This document shows positions 10,201 through 16,960 of a stretch of 43,132 nt of DNA, piece after piece (position 1 is the stretch's first letter; every line of letters starts with the position of its first letter). Both the position numbers and the translations under genes were made by a program. Where the stretch lies: IMG/VR virus record IMGVR_UViG_3300013286_000020, positions 1 through 43,132 of that record; one strand, 5' to 3'. The stretch is from a virus. The notes beneath the pieces were generated by a model. The model was not told the DNA's origin, made no database searches, and saw only the letters and a list, made by a program, of their open reading frames with translations.

Positions 10201-10973
10201 CTAGTTTGATAATTGCCGCCGTAGCGTAGATCATTCAAATAGGCAGCAACCACAATGCCGATGTCTTGTACATATTTGGCGCTGTCATACACATAGTTTA
10301 CATAAGGAAAAGTTGGAGGCGTTGAAGCTGGCAACACACTTAGTCCACCGTTTATCACATTGGTAATGTACACACTGATAGATTGCGATTTGGTCAGTGC
10401 TACCGATTCAGCACTACTACCTGATAGTGACTGAGCGGCAACTACAGGGCTCTGCTGACTCGGATAGACCACGTTGGATAGTACATAATTATTAATGATA
10501 GCCCATAACTGTGATTGTGCTGCTACTTCTACTGCTTGGTTTGTTACCTGAAGAGTTCCGCTGAGATAGTACTGACTAGCTGCAAATATACTTTGCTCTG
10601 TGCCCCCGTAACGAATATCATTAATCAATGCAGTTACAGTTGTGCCAGTGTCTCGTATATATTTGGCTTTTGCGGCATCATTAAAGACATAACCGTAGAA
10701 GGTGGTACCTACTGTTGCTGTGGCTACCTGGTTGGTGATCCACGCTGATATTTCGTTAGCAATAAATGAAGCGTTACTGGTCAACAAGGACACAGCATTG
10801 AGATATAAATTTTGTGCTGCGTTAGCAGTAGCCTGATTTGCTATGTATTGTACTGCTTCTTGTGTTATGAATGTTGCATTTCTGCTGATCAAACTGTATG
10901 CATTTGGGTAAGCATTACTGCTACTGGCTGTGCCAGGTAAAAATACATAATTTGATATTCTTCTTTTTGCCAT
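4203..10973 (-). CDS. Very large modular virion structural protein (fibre or baseplate-associated)
   Basis: A 2256-residue, Thr/Ser/Gly/Val-rich protein. Residues about 31-345 hold two helical repeats, each with a KYIRDTGTTVTALINDIRYGG-like core (near 104-124 and 233-253). Residues about 440-500 carry a block with QSMLDADFEYGLQPTKW. A beta-rich section follows, containing four copies of a module with LGTSLGG (about 755-1060). Residues about 1180-1225 contain HRPFDGGVQLGTG and YIRYQSGKGI. Residues about 1445-1490 contain MQMIGLQWSWYGAGFIDYM. At least three further beta repeats around a QASW motif lie at about 1770-2190. The C-terminus contains LKELTNTTLGGRGCYPNGPD and ends in RWSEAQA. I recall these blocks from large structural proteins of marine T4-like phages; the exact position in the virion is not known to me. 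It has a CGGAGA ribosome site and follows the 322-residue fibre gene by 11 bases. Confidence 0.7.
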   Translation of the reverse strand: MAKRRISNYVFLPGTASSSNAYPNAYSLISRNATFITQEAVQYIANQATANAAQNLYLNAVSLLTSNASFIANEISAWITNQVATATVGTTFYGYVFNDAAKAKYIRDTGTTVTALINDIRYGGTEQSIFAASQYYLSGTLQVTNQAVEVAAQSQLWAIINNYVLSNVVYPSQQSPVVAAQSLSGSSAESVALTKSQSISVYITNVINGGLSVLPASTPPTFPYVNYVYDSAKYVQDIGIVVAAYLNDLRYGGNYQTSLTASRYWNNGSPLITGSRIPEVLTHQFIAVLINNYILTQAAYTPLQNVVQRYTNGSITYETAAAARITTLSGILTAVMQNGVGSLPALVNGVTTIKLQGIFRLEQLLLITDTTTNTILYNFSDSSHAAGVNLTTTYGANTTYPDSDFPAFKQTADYVTVITFDIDTTTALKTDGIQIFVEDKEIRTRPYDFGTDAIERQRVAPPQSMLDADFEYGLQPTKWQAIGIARGYPSIYEVPGTDISVVSVSTDASTGTNNIGSSLITVTTVSPHAFTIGTPFTITAFSNSVTGFSRAQGSFLVNSVTTPSTFTYYATSKVGLNSGDVLSSNYTQLRKGAFYTGASIGNPAFTVFSNGATGSFTTQFTTPPGSNQIAFSGTPPVSGVPVSGTGINTGTQVTGTVGSGGLQVTANVATPISIGDTSFTVVAATGILGGFAIDNGTGAVNYVTSLTGNTVTLSSPFTASYAGNIQTYYGVSGTNIVSSGSGAVFSVTRIGGVYSINITTAGSGYSVSNRVKILGNSLGGVTPNNDLIISVTSVNGTGAVTGTSVYSGSGISGESTFANISASTSGAGVDARLTITTLLGAYQLALNNGGIAYAIGDTLTILGTSLGGTTPGNNLVVTVTAVNAQGSITDLVQGSITTYSNIPADSTVSVAGSTALFTVSKLATTYTLVLNNGGTNYRANDTLTILGTSLGGAAPANNLVITVTNVNIVTGAIVNFTIAGTAISTVPAAKSSNALFTTLIGTNVALGSGATFNITRNSGVYTATANLGGSLYAVNDVVKILGTSLGGATPANDVLVTVVTLSGTAVATASTSGTASSGASISFYSTVSLSDFTTATIANATTVNTAAIGKIQITFANNHGLVPGTSILVNITSTGTNHALANGPCFIEQTPSLNTVIYTARTSGIIDTAITLIGQVYAKPNSFFIHRPFDGGVQLGTGGPQHGAQAIRMSKKYIRYQSGKGIMYTTGALFAPSYNIASLSASGTAVGSLITLSTDDTDHGLQTGGKIRIVGVDTAGYNGTYIVTSIIDERTLNVRAQTVLGNIYASISTVAQMTVSGWHGASVRAGTFDDQNGMFFQYDGRYLSCCRRSSTYQLSGTVSVVVDTNAVTGVGTRFRDQLKAGDRIVIRGMTHVVSAVTSQTSLSVTPDYRGTNNVVAAKACLIQDFVTPQGQWNLDNCDGTGPSGYNIDIGKMQMIGLQWSWYGAGFIDYMMRGSDGNFVFVHRIRNSNVNTEAYMRTGNMPVRYEVVNESAVSKLSASISASATTIPLTDTTYFPTDSCIVYIDNELIFVGGKSGNNLINCVRAAPMVNFVAGSTRTYTAGSATTHEINTGVILVDNTISPIISHWGSAFVTDGGFDSDRGYLFNYASTGLSATTTIYTAFLVRLAPSVSNAVIGDLGDRELINRAQLLLKEIQITSDGYTGVGNTPVTGGIVVQGILNPQNYPVNPAAIGWTGLSSSAAGGQPSFVQVAPGGSVSWSGGASNVTSTATTIAAPTAQISLPANVAFNTAIGTTVIYVSKASWDASGAATGYAFATTDTRFSGGTTVTSVSPSAAPVSTIRGQITASIASVFATNANNNILFLSQNGVDSNKLVTGVFIVDASFPTGTTVTGIVGPFNSSGINYYQVNLSANALSGHGPGQSNVSTLFGIGGANGLGTYTAGTTVINFTQASWSALPIATGVTGNTVNDTKFAIGTTISNIGALTTFGGVSYYPVTFSTGITTAVTNGATVTLSTIAYYTLTLSVPTLAPLISLALTGGTLTSNVANITFSTQSFTPYPVGTYVTVTGSTGVPTAAAFNLITAPVVSGGGNSSVSFTNVATNQTGLSGGLVTPQISLTPAIVPTNTSFLYFSQASWETLVGAYSAATGTLVVTPTYYPSGTTISSVSTLLTFGVTSYYRVTFTQTSLQAVAAATAITFQFGLPAYALPGETVFSFIAAPGTTTVLDLSDLKELTNTTLGGRGCYPNGPDVLAINLYRSSGTGSVPTNILVRWSEAQA
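7790..8700 (-). repeat. Four tandem LGTSLGG beta-module repeats in the 2256-residue protein
   Basis: The codons for the LGTSLGG-type motif recur with their core near 7837, 8122, 8374 and 8638, that is every 84-95 residues. The DNA copies share long runs such as CCTAGACTTGTTCCTAG with scattered changes. Each unit has the form ILGTSLGG, a short Pro/Asn linker, then a VTVTxVN strand. Confidence 0.8.
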
Positions 10974-10984
10974 CTAATTCTCCG

Positions 10985-11953
10985 TTATGCGCCTAATGCG
11001 ATAGCTAATGCTGCTGCTGTTCTGTCAACATAGTCTTTTCTAGTCACTTGATTGACTGCTGTTGGGGTAATTGTTGTTGTCAATTGTGTAAATGCCCCAG
11101 TACCCGGAGCCGTTGCACCAATATTTATACCATCTATAGTACCAGGTGTTGCAGAACGATTTCTAATAGTGATTTGACCATTGGTCACTTTCAATGAGGG
11201 ATTTGAATTGTAGTCAACTTCAAAAGAAGTCAATATGCCAATACTGGTCAAACTACTATTGACTATAGATGAGGGCAAAGTATTTGCAGTGGTCAATACT
11301 ACTATCGGATTGTTGTTTACTGTGATAGTGCCGATGGTAATGTTGAGACTTGTGGCAGTTACTGCTCCTGCGCTTATTGCGCCCGAAGTAATTGCGCCCG
11401 AAGTAATTGCGCCCGAAGTAATTGCACCACTAGTATTAACTGAAAAGTTTGGACTGGCAAAACCAGTGTTACTCATTGTGGGTTGAAATACCACATTGCC
11501 TGAGCCAGTGATGGCATTAGGTGTGTTTAGCGTAGTGCCCTTGTTGACCCCAACCCTAGTTTCGTTAGCTGTTTCAGCATAGTTGGCGAAGAAAGTAAGT
11601 TTGGCGTTGGCATATGCCGAGTTAGTTACTGATGCAGTTAGTTGGAAATAACTTGCTGTCACTGTACCGGATAGAGTGATTATTTCATCATCGATCATAG
11701 TACGATTCACTATGCTGACACTGGCGGCATTTGGTCTTGCTACTACCCTAACCTGCATGGATTCTTGTTTGTTACTGGCATAATTAACAGTGATAGTGTA
11801 TAGTGCCGAGCTGAAATCTCCAACAAAAAATTGATCAATAACGGTATTAGTGGTTACTGCAACCACAGTTCCCATATGAGATACTGACACTCCATTATTG
11901 AATCTTAGGGTTCCGTGGAGCCCTGTTTTTAGTTTCTTTAAAAAATCAGACAT
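10985..11953 (-). CDS. Short tail-fibre-like protein with collagen-like GAITS repeat
   Basis: A 322-residue beta-rich protein. Residues about 1-150 are an unrecognised N-terminal part starting MSDFLKKLKTGLHGTLRFNN. The middle (about 178-197) is a low-complexity run of GAITS pentapeptides encoded by perfect 15-bp repeats, likely a trimeric fibre shaft. The C-terminus contains NQVTRKDYVDRT, similar to the PKKYVDRV end of the 1833-residue protein; KxYVD motifs are frequent in phage tail fibres. It heads a two-gene unit with the 2256-residue protein. A late-promoter-like GCTAAATA lies at 11977-11984, with GGTGA before the ATG. Confidence 0.6.
   Translation of the reverse strand: MSDFLKKLKTGLHGTLRFNNGVSVSHMGTVVAVTTNTVIDQFFVGDFSSALYTITVNYASNKQESMQVRVVARPNAASVSIVNRTMIDDEIITLSGTVTASYFQLTASVTNSAYANAKLTFFANYAETANETRVGVNKGTTLNTPNAITGSGNVVFQPTMSNTGFASPNFSVNTSGAITSGAITSGAITSGAISAGAVTATSLNITIGTITVNNNPIVVLTTANTLPSSIVNSSLTSIGILTSFEVDYNSNPSLKVTNGQITIRNRSATPGTIDGINIGATAPGTGAFTQLTTTITPTAVNQVTRKDYVDRTAAALAIALGA
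11376..11420 (-). repeat. Three perfect 15-bp tandem repeats
   Basis: Three identical copies of ATTGCGCCCGAAGTA (plus strand) lie head to tail, flanked by one degenerate copy on each side (11361-11375 and 11421-11435). On the coding (minus) strand they encode the pentapeptide GAITS. The unit length keeps the reading frame whatever the copy number. Confidence 0.95.
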
Positions 11954-11976
11954 AGTATTTAATCACCAGTTATAAG

Positions 11977-11984
11977 TATTTAGC
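11977..11984 (-). promoter_or_regulatory. Late-promoter-like octamer GCTAAATA
   Basis: On the minus strand this reads GCTAAATA followed by CTTATAAC, 24 bases upstream of the ATG of the 322-residue fibre gene. It matches the T4 late octamer at six of eight positions. It shares CTAAATA with the candidate upstream of gp14. Confidence 0.4.
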
Positions 11985-12029
11985 TAGACAAAGATAATAA
12001 GTATATGTACTTTAAACACAGGAAATAGC

Positions 12030-12554
12030 ATGAATCGATACAGATATTTAATTGCAAACACACAAAATTCAAATAAATTTATTGGATTGTTTCCATGGGG
12101 CATCTTAATCGATAGTGCTCTAACCGATCACAAGAAGAACGAAATACATTTTACAGATGCAGGGGTTGATTTTTTGAAAGAATTAGCTGTTAGAAATATT
12201 TCAGTTGTTTTGTTTATGAATCAGTTTAAACCGCATGTGCTAACACAAGAAAAACTCAGCGATTTTGTCGGCTCAGTAGAGGGATTTGTCAAATCACAAG
12301 GAGTCAACAGTATGGGTATGTATTGGTGTCCCGGTGTTGATTCAAAAGATCCCTTTGTTGTACCTAATCCCGGCATGTTTGTGCGTGTGACAGAAAATAT
12401 AGGAGTTGATTGGAAAAATATTCCTGTGCTCAGTGTCGGTGACTCGGATCTTTCTGCAGCAGTAAAAGTAAAAGCCACTCCTATCAAGATAGGCAGCGGC
12501 CATAAAAAGTATCAAAGTTTTGATAGTCTAGCTGATTGGTTATCGGCTCAATAA
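12030..12554 (+). CDS. HAD-fold protein, GmhB/HisB-phosphatase-like, catalytic motifs degraded
   Basis: The 174-residue sequence follows the layout of heptose-bisphosphate / histidinol-phosphate phosphatases: a first strand with Asp, a FTDAGVDFLKEL helix (PGV.eaL..L in the family), VVLFMNQ (normally VVVTNQ), MYWCPG (normally YYCPH), PNPGM (normally KPxPGM), and VLSVGDSDLSAA (normally VGD...D..AA). Only the nucleophile-like Asp28 and Asp138 remain. The acid/base Asp of DxD is Ala30, the motif II Thr is Met63, and the motif III Lys is absent before Pro112. It is therefore probably not an active phosphatase and may bind a ligand or a partner protein. It is alone on the plus strand, with AGGA eight bases before the ATG, and is followed by a strong terminator. 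Confidence 0.65.
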   Translation: MNRYRYLIANTQNSNKFIGLFPWGILIDSALTDHKKNEIHFTDAGVDFLKELAVRNISVVLFMNQFKPHVLTQEKLSDFVGSVEGFVKSQGVNSMGMYWCPGVDSKDPFVVPNPGMFVRVTENIGVDWKNIPVLSVGDSDLSAAVKVKATPIKIGSGHKKYQSFDSLADWLSAQ

Positions 12555-12570
12555 AATTTTGTTGCTTATG

Positions 12571-12600
12571 AAAAAAGGCACTCTGGAAGTGCCTTTTTTT
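12571..12600. terminator. Bidirectional rho-independent terminator
   Basis: AAAAAAGGCACT at 12571-12582, a five-base loop CTGGA, then AGTGCCTTTTTT at 12588-12599 form a perfect 12-bp stem with T tracts in both directions. It lies between the convergent HAD-like gene (+) and the carbamoyltransferase gene (-), and can end both transcripts. Confidence 0.9.
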
Positions 12601-12614
12601 ATGATCAATTATTT

Positions 12615-14387
12615 TTAGTAATCTATGTTTTCGGTAGAGTTGTTAGGAATGCTGATCAATTTACCAATCTCTGGCAAGTAAAGATATTTTAAATCACTCA
12701 TTCTCAGTGTGTGCAATGCATCTTCAATAGTTTCAACTAAAGGGTCGCCGCCTAGATTAAAGCTGGTATTGAATAAAATTGGCATGCCAGTGAGTTTATT
12801 AAATTCGCTGATCAAATTGTAATAGTTAGCGTTTTCCTCAGTAGTCACAGTCTGTATGCGGCAAGTTCCGTCTACATGGATAATACTAGGTACTTTATCA
12901 GCTACCCCTTCTTGACAGTTGACTGCATACATCATAAACGGAGTTGCATCCATACCGCGTAGATCAAACCAATCGTGTACCGCTTCTTTAAGAATTGTGC
13001 CGGCAAAGGGACGGAACCATTCACGATGTTTGACTTCGTTAACTACATCTTTGCCGTCTTTAACACGGGGATCAAAAAGAATACTTCGATTACCCAATGC
13101 TCTAGGACCTGCTTCGCTGGCGCCTTGGTATAAGCAAACAATGGTTTCTTCGCTGATAAGTTTAGCGATGTCAGCATCGTTAGCATCAACCATTGTTTCG
13201 CCGTCTTGCAATTTGATTTCGTAACTGCCTTTCTCAGCAAAGTAATTTGGGCCGTAATAGATAGTCTTGTGCGGACGACGAGTAGTATCTTGAGTAAGTT
13301 CGTGATATACCAGTTTTGCAGCTCCAATGCAGGTGCCGCCATCGTGTGCAATTGGTTCTACAAATAGGTTAATATCTTTGGGCAAGTGTTTTAGATATTC
13401 GTAATTGCCCACACAGTTCAGACCAAATCCGCCTGCAATTACAACATTCTTTTCTCCTGTACGCTCTACTGCATCCAAGATCAGTCTAACTATTTGCTCC
13501 TCACAGGCATGCTGAACAGCATAGGCTAGATCCATTTTAGATTCAAGTTCGTCGTTGTCTAGAGCAGGAAATGTCACTCGATCAATGTAAGCACCGTTAG
13601 GGTAATTAGGTGTGAATAAATTTCTATTGCTGAGATTACGACCTTCTGAACCCATAAAGATTTGCGGAATATTAGCATTTTCTTTACCGTATGGAGCTAG
13701 GCCCATGGCTTTTCCAGCTTCAATAAAACTAAATCCACAATACTCTGTCATAGCTTCGTAACATTTAGTAATACCGCAATGATCACTAAAGATCACATCA
13801 TGTAAGTCTTCCGACTTACCTCTATGATCGTGTGGTACTTGATATTTTGCATAAGCAGGTCGAGGGCCTCTTACACCAATGTGCTTAAATTTAGTACTGA
13901 AATTACAAGGATAATTGGCGGAGAAAATAGTTTCTAATTCCCAACCAGTTTCACCACTATCTCCCAATGGGATAAATGTCCCTGCGCCGTCAACAATCAA
14001 ACAGGCAGCCGAGTCAAATCCACTATTATAGAATGCACAAGCGGCATGTAATTCGTGATGTATATGTCCTAAGTCAATGACTTGGGGATGTTTTGCATCA
14101 TCATTATGTTGATCAATAAGTCCTAGCTTTCTTGCCCAGCCAGTATACATATCATCGCCGGTGAAATCAATTTTACCAGCTGCTGTTAACGGTTGAGTAT
14201 GTGCGACTACAAGATAATCCAATTTGTCAGTGTATTCTTTAATCTTCAGCATACCAGCAAGAGGGCCGCCATCGTATTTTTTACGGCTTAGTCGTTCTTC
14301 TTCTATATAAAATACAATTTCGCCATCTTTTAGTAAACAAGTTGCGCCATTATGGCCTCTAGTAATTCCTGCAATCCATTTTGCCAT
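12615..14387 (-). CDS. Carbamoyltransferase, NodU/CmcH/TobZ family
   Basis: The 590-residue length and the motifs fit full-length O-carbamoyltransferases, which use carbamoyl phosphate and ATP to form carbamoyl-adenylate and then carbamoylate a hydroxyl, often on a sugar. Seen: the ASKHA-type start IAGITRGHNGATC; metal-binding HIHHELHAACAF at about 108-119; VDGAG at about 132-136; VIAGGFGLNCVGN at about 315-328; EAGPRALGNRSILFDPR at about 424-440; HREWFRPFAGTIL at about 450-462; and LFNTSFNLGGDP near the end. All core elements are present, so it should be active. It has a CGGAGA ribosome site, follows the glycosyltransferase gene by 12 bases, and ends at a terminator. The linked GT9-like gene suggests the acceptor is a glycan; the actual acceptor is unknown. 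Confidence 0.92.
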   Translation of the reverse strand: MAKWIAGITRGHNGATCLLKDGEIVFYIEEERLSRKKYDGGPLAGMLKIKEYTDKLDYLVVAHTQPLTAAGKIDFTGDDMYTGWARKLGLIDQHNDDAKHPQVIDLGHIHHELHAACAFYNSGFDSAACLIVDGAGTFIPLGDSGETGWELETIFSANYPCNFSTKFKHIGVRGPRPAYAKYQVPHDHRGKSEDLHDVIFSDHCGITKCYEAMTEYCGFSFIEAGKAMGLAPYGKENANIPQIFMGSEGRNLSNRNLFTPNYPNGAYIDRVTFPALDNDELESKMDLAYAVQHACEEQIVRLILDAVERTGEKNVVIAGGFGLNCVGNYEYLKHLPKDINLFVEPIAHDGGTCIGAAKLVYHELTQDTTRRPHKTIYYGPNYFAEKGSYEIKLQDGETMVDANDADIAKLISEETIVCLYQGASEAGPRALGNRSILFDPRVKDGKDVVNEVKHREWFRPFAGTILKEAVHDWFDLRGMDATPFMMYAVNCQEGVADKVPSIIHVDGTCRIQTVTTEENANYYNLISEFNKLTGMPILFNTSFNLGGDPLVETIEDALHTLRMSDLKYLYLPEIGKLISIPNNSTENIDY

Positions 14388-14399
14388 GTGTTTCTCCGT

Positions 14400-15326
14400 T
14401 TATTTGGTTGTTTGTTTAATATGTGAGTCTATACTAGAGTATAGTGTCTCAAACTCGTCGTCTGATAAAGATAATGCTTGATCGTTAATTCGATCAGTTA
14501 AATGTGCATTGAAATCGCTGATTCGTATAGGACTGTAGCGTTTTCCAAATCCGGGTTTTTCCCATATGTTAAAATGCTGCGGATATGAGACATTAACTGC
14601 AAATGTGCTACCTAATACTACTGTTCCAGGAGTATTATATGCATAGGCAAAATGCTGTCCCACACTGTCACATCCTATAAAGTAATCAGCCACTTCTATA
14701 ACACCTGCCCATTTTCTCAAATCAAAGTTTTTAGGTTGAATGGTAAATTTATCACCGTCTGTGGGAAACTCACTCATGCATATAACATTATAACTGTTTC
14801 TTAATCTTTCTGCAAGTTTTAAAAAATCTTTTTGCTCAAAACTTCTAGTTCCCATGTCTGCTACAATGCCTAGATCTTGATTTTGCACAGCACCGCGGCC
14901 GTAAGGTTGTATTACAATGGTCTTTTCTTTGCCGTGTTCTTTTTTAGCAATATTAATAGCGGCCAGTGCATGCAGCTCTTCATCTTTGTTGAGATAAATT
15001 TTAGGTTTTGGTAAGTCTCGTAATTCAGAGTGATCATTGATTTGTTTATCAAATGCTTGGCTGATACTACACAGTTGATTATAGTAATCGTGATCTCGAT
15101 AGGGCTCGGTGGTAACTATCTCACCATTTTTAATAATATCTTCAAAAAGATTTTTATGATTCACATCAAATGCTCGATCTTGCAGCGTAGGATGACCAAA
15201 AAACATATCTAATCCTGATTCGCAAACAATATAAAACTCATCATGTGTTTTGGCATATAGTTCCAGTGCAGGCAATGCACTTACTACTCGTCCAGAACCG
15301 CCATTAATAAAAAATATTTTATACAT
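14400..15326 (-). CDS. GT9-like glycosyltransferase (heptosyltransferase type)
   Basis: A 308-residue protein with the two-Rossmann GT-B pattern of the ADP-heptose:LPS heptosyltransferase family (GT9). It begins FFINGGSGRVVSALPALEL, has the phosphate-contacting IVIQPYGRG at about 139-147, a FLKLAERL helix, and near 215-240 ADYFIGCDSVGQHFAYAYNT, equivalent to the family's CDSGPMHLAAALGTP segment. The usual Lys/Gly-rich acceptor loop at the N-terminus is reduced to GGSGR. Activity is plausible, but the sugar donor is unknown. It is preceded by the exact late promoter TATAAATA (15355-15362) and heads a two-gene unit with the carbamoyltransferase. Confidence 0.75.
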   Translation of the reverse strand: MYKIFFINGGSGRVVSALPALELYAKTHDEFYIVCESGLDMFFGHPTLQDRAFDVNHKNLFEDIIKNGEIVTTEPYRDHDYYNQLCSISQAFDKQINDHSELRDLPKPKIYLNKDEELHALAAINIAKKEHGKEKTIVIQPYGRGAVQNQDLGIVADMGTRSFEQKDFLKLAERLRNSYNVICMSEFPTDGDKFTIQPKNFDLRKWAGVIEVADYFIGCDSVGQHFAYAYNTPGTVVLGSTFAVNVSYPQHFNIWEKPGFGKRYSPIRISDFNAHLTDRINDQALSLSDDEFETLYSSIDSHIKQTTK

Positions 15327-15354
15327 TAAAAACCCTATATTATAAGTTGTGGAA

Positions 15355-15362
15355 TATTTATA
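15355..15362 (-). promoter_or_regulatory. T4-type late promoter for the GT9-carbamoyltransferase unit
   Basis: Minus-strand TATAAATA, identical to the T4 late consensus, 28 bases before the ATG of the glycosyltransferase gene. A small hairpin (ACACT-TAAT-AGTGT, 15366-15379) lies just upstream of it, between the SGNH-like gene stop and the promoter. Confidence 0.75.
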
Positions 15363-15392
15363 AGGACACTTAATAGTGTAACACAGATATGG

Positions 15393-16193
15393 TTAGATTA
15401 TGCTAACTGTCTGCAGGTATTCGTATAATTTGTCTGCCCATATTTGGTGTTGTAGAGCATCAGGGTGCGGTGGTACCGGAAAAGTGCCATTTTTATTCCA
15501 TACTGGAGCCCTAGGAAACTTATTGGTAACATGATTCCAAAATGCATAAGATCGATCAAATGGATGAAAATATTCGTTGTCAATAAGACTTAATGCCGCA
15601 CTGGCATGATCCGGAATAATGTCGGGGATAATCTCATCTATCCCGTTAAATTGCAAAATCTTAATTCCCAGTTTGTTTGCTAACCCTGTTAACGATAAAC
15701 TGTAATTTATTAACAATTCTTGTTGATAGTGCTGATGCGCCCAGTAATTAAAAAAATATTGATGAAGCCCGGCAAATGACTGTTGAATTTTTATATCTAA
15801 AATTTCGTTTGGAGAAACGCAAAAATAACTGCCCTCTGGTCCGGGGTGATGATGTTGTCCACAAGAGTCTTTATAAAATTTTTTTAAATCAAATCTAAAA
15901 GGAGTAAAAAATTCCAAACGCATCTCACCTGACCATTGCACTATCAATATTCCGTTGTTACCTAATTTGTTCTTATAGTTTGCTAATTCTTGTACAGCTA
16001 CTCTGTAAATACTGTTGTTGCTGCGTCCCGGATATCCTCGATTGATAATAGTATTTGCTTTGAGTAAATTTCCAAGATGTGCCGGCCATGCAGATAATTT
16101 GTCTTGTTCTAGGCTTTCACCTGGTTGGGTAATTTCACTGCCCCAAGTCAAGCTACAACCAACTGCAAGTAACCAATCAGTTTTACATGTCAT
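15393..16193 (-). CDS. SGNH-hydrolase-like protein
   Basis: The start WLLAVGCSLTWGSEI gives the nucleophile-Ser block of SGNH/GDSL hydrolases (Ser14), and RGYPGRSNNSIYR supplies the Gly/Asn-type second block. The end PPHPDALQHQIWADKLYEYL matches the last block, which carries the catalytic His, but the Asp three residues before HP is replaced by Val, so the triad looks incomplete. SGNH enzymes remove or transfer acyl groups on sugars and lipids. I chose the ATG at 16193, eleven bases inside the upstream gene, because it begins just before the first strand; an ATG at 16223 would add ten residues and enlarge the overlap to 41 bases. Neither has a strong ribosome site. Confidence 0.65.
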   Translation of the reverse strand: MTCKTDWLLAVGCSLTWGSEITQPGESLEQDKLSAWPAHLGNLLKANTIINRGYPGRSNNSIYRVAVQELANYKNKLGNNGILIVQWSGEMRLEFFTPFRFDLKKFYKDSCGQHHHPGPEGSYFCVSPNEILDIKIQQSFAGLHQYFFNYWAHQHYQQELLINYSLSLTGLANKLGIKILQFNGIDEIIPDIIPDHASAALSLIDNEYFHPFDRSYAFWNHVTNKFPRAPVWNKNGTFPVPPHPDALQHQIWADKLYEYLQTVSII

Positions 16194-16953
16194 ACAATGT
16201 TTTTTTAAAATAATCAGTCCCATGTTCTCTAGATTTTATCCATTGCATGTTTGGACTACATATACCGCTTTGGCTTTGAGTGCGACCTTGATATTCGTAA
16301 CCTTCCATTAGATACGGATTGTCGCAAACCACAGTAGTCCATCCTCCACCCATACTGAACATTTCTGTACATAGAACATGCCATCTAAAAAAACAATCTT
16401 CTGGTCCTGTTTCTTTTGGAACATTAACACTGGCAAACAAAATATCAATACCGTTGTTTTTTAATTTTCTAAGTAGTACCCCGCTGGCATCTGGCCATAA
16501 TATAGGATTAGACCAAAAATCGTTACAAATTAGACCGGCAATTTTATATTGCTTATACTGAACTGTCTCAACAGTAGTTCCAGGATTATAGTATTTTTGT
16601 TCCTCACCAAATATAATATTTTTGTAATGGGTATGTATTACTTCACCGTTAACTATAAATTTTTGTGTATTTGCCCAACGGTTAGTTTCGTCAACAAAAG
16701 CCGTACCTAAAATAATATCTACATCGGCGTCTTTAGAATAGTTTTTAATTTCTTCTAATGCACAAATTACTGCTGCTAACCTAGGGTCGTCAACAGAATC
16801 TGGTTTCCACATATAACCGCTTAATGCACATTCGGGGGTTGCAATTATTTCTACAGAATTGTCTTTGGCCCAGTCAATAGCTTTTTTAATTTCTTTAATA
16901 TTTTTTCCAATGTCCTGTGTCACAGGAATTTGACATCCGGCAAATGTAATCAT
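16183..16953 (-). CDS. Carbon-nitrogen hydrolase (nitrilase superfamily amidase)
   Basis: A 256-residue single-domain protein with the full Glu-Lys-Cys triad of the nitrilase superfamily: Glu41 in ATPECALSGY, Lys111 in HTHYKNIIFGEE, and Cys143 in IAGLICNDFW. Glu118, the second structural glutamate, is also present. The family hydrolyses amides, nitriles or N-carbamoyl groups, or transfers acyl groups. The Cys motif lacks the aromatic residues that mark well-defined subfamilies, so the substrate cannot be named. The length is close to that of the shorter amidases. It is translated from an AAGGAAC site, lies 7 bases after the 2OG oxygenase gene and overlaps the SGNH-like gene, so the three are one operon. 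Nitrilases are not part of the usual T4 virion gene set. Confidence 0.85.
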   Translation of the reverse strand: MITFAGCQIPVTQDIGKNIKEIKKAIDWAKDNSVEIIATPECALSGYMWKPDSVDDPRLAAVICALEEIKNYSKDADVDIILGTAFVDETNRWANTQKFIVNGEVIHTHYKNIIFGEEQKYYNPGTTVETVQYKQYKIAGLICNDFWSNPILWPDASGVLLRKLKNNGIDILFASVNVPKETGPEDCFFRWHVLCTEMFSMGGGWTTVVCDNPYLMEGYEYQGRTQSQSGICSPNMQWIKSREHGTDYFKKTLYDM

Positions 16954-16960
16954 AAGTTCC

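Noticed and set aside
4203-10973. Tape-measure protein, judged by length
   Set aside because: It is beta-rich with Thr/Gly modules and ends in RWSEAQA, with little long coiled coil and no transmembrane stretch.
11361-11435. CRISPR-like or regulatory repeat
   Set aside because: The 15-bp units are contiguous with no spacers and encode an in-frame pentapeptide.
11985-12029. Host-type sigma70 promoter for the HAD-like gene (TAGACA, 17 bases, TACTTT)
   Set aside because: The -10 match is poor (three of six) and similar strings are common in this AT-rich gap, so it was not listed as a feature.
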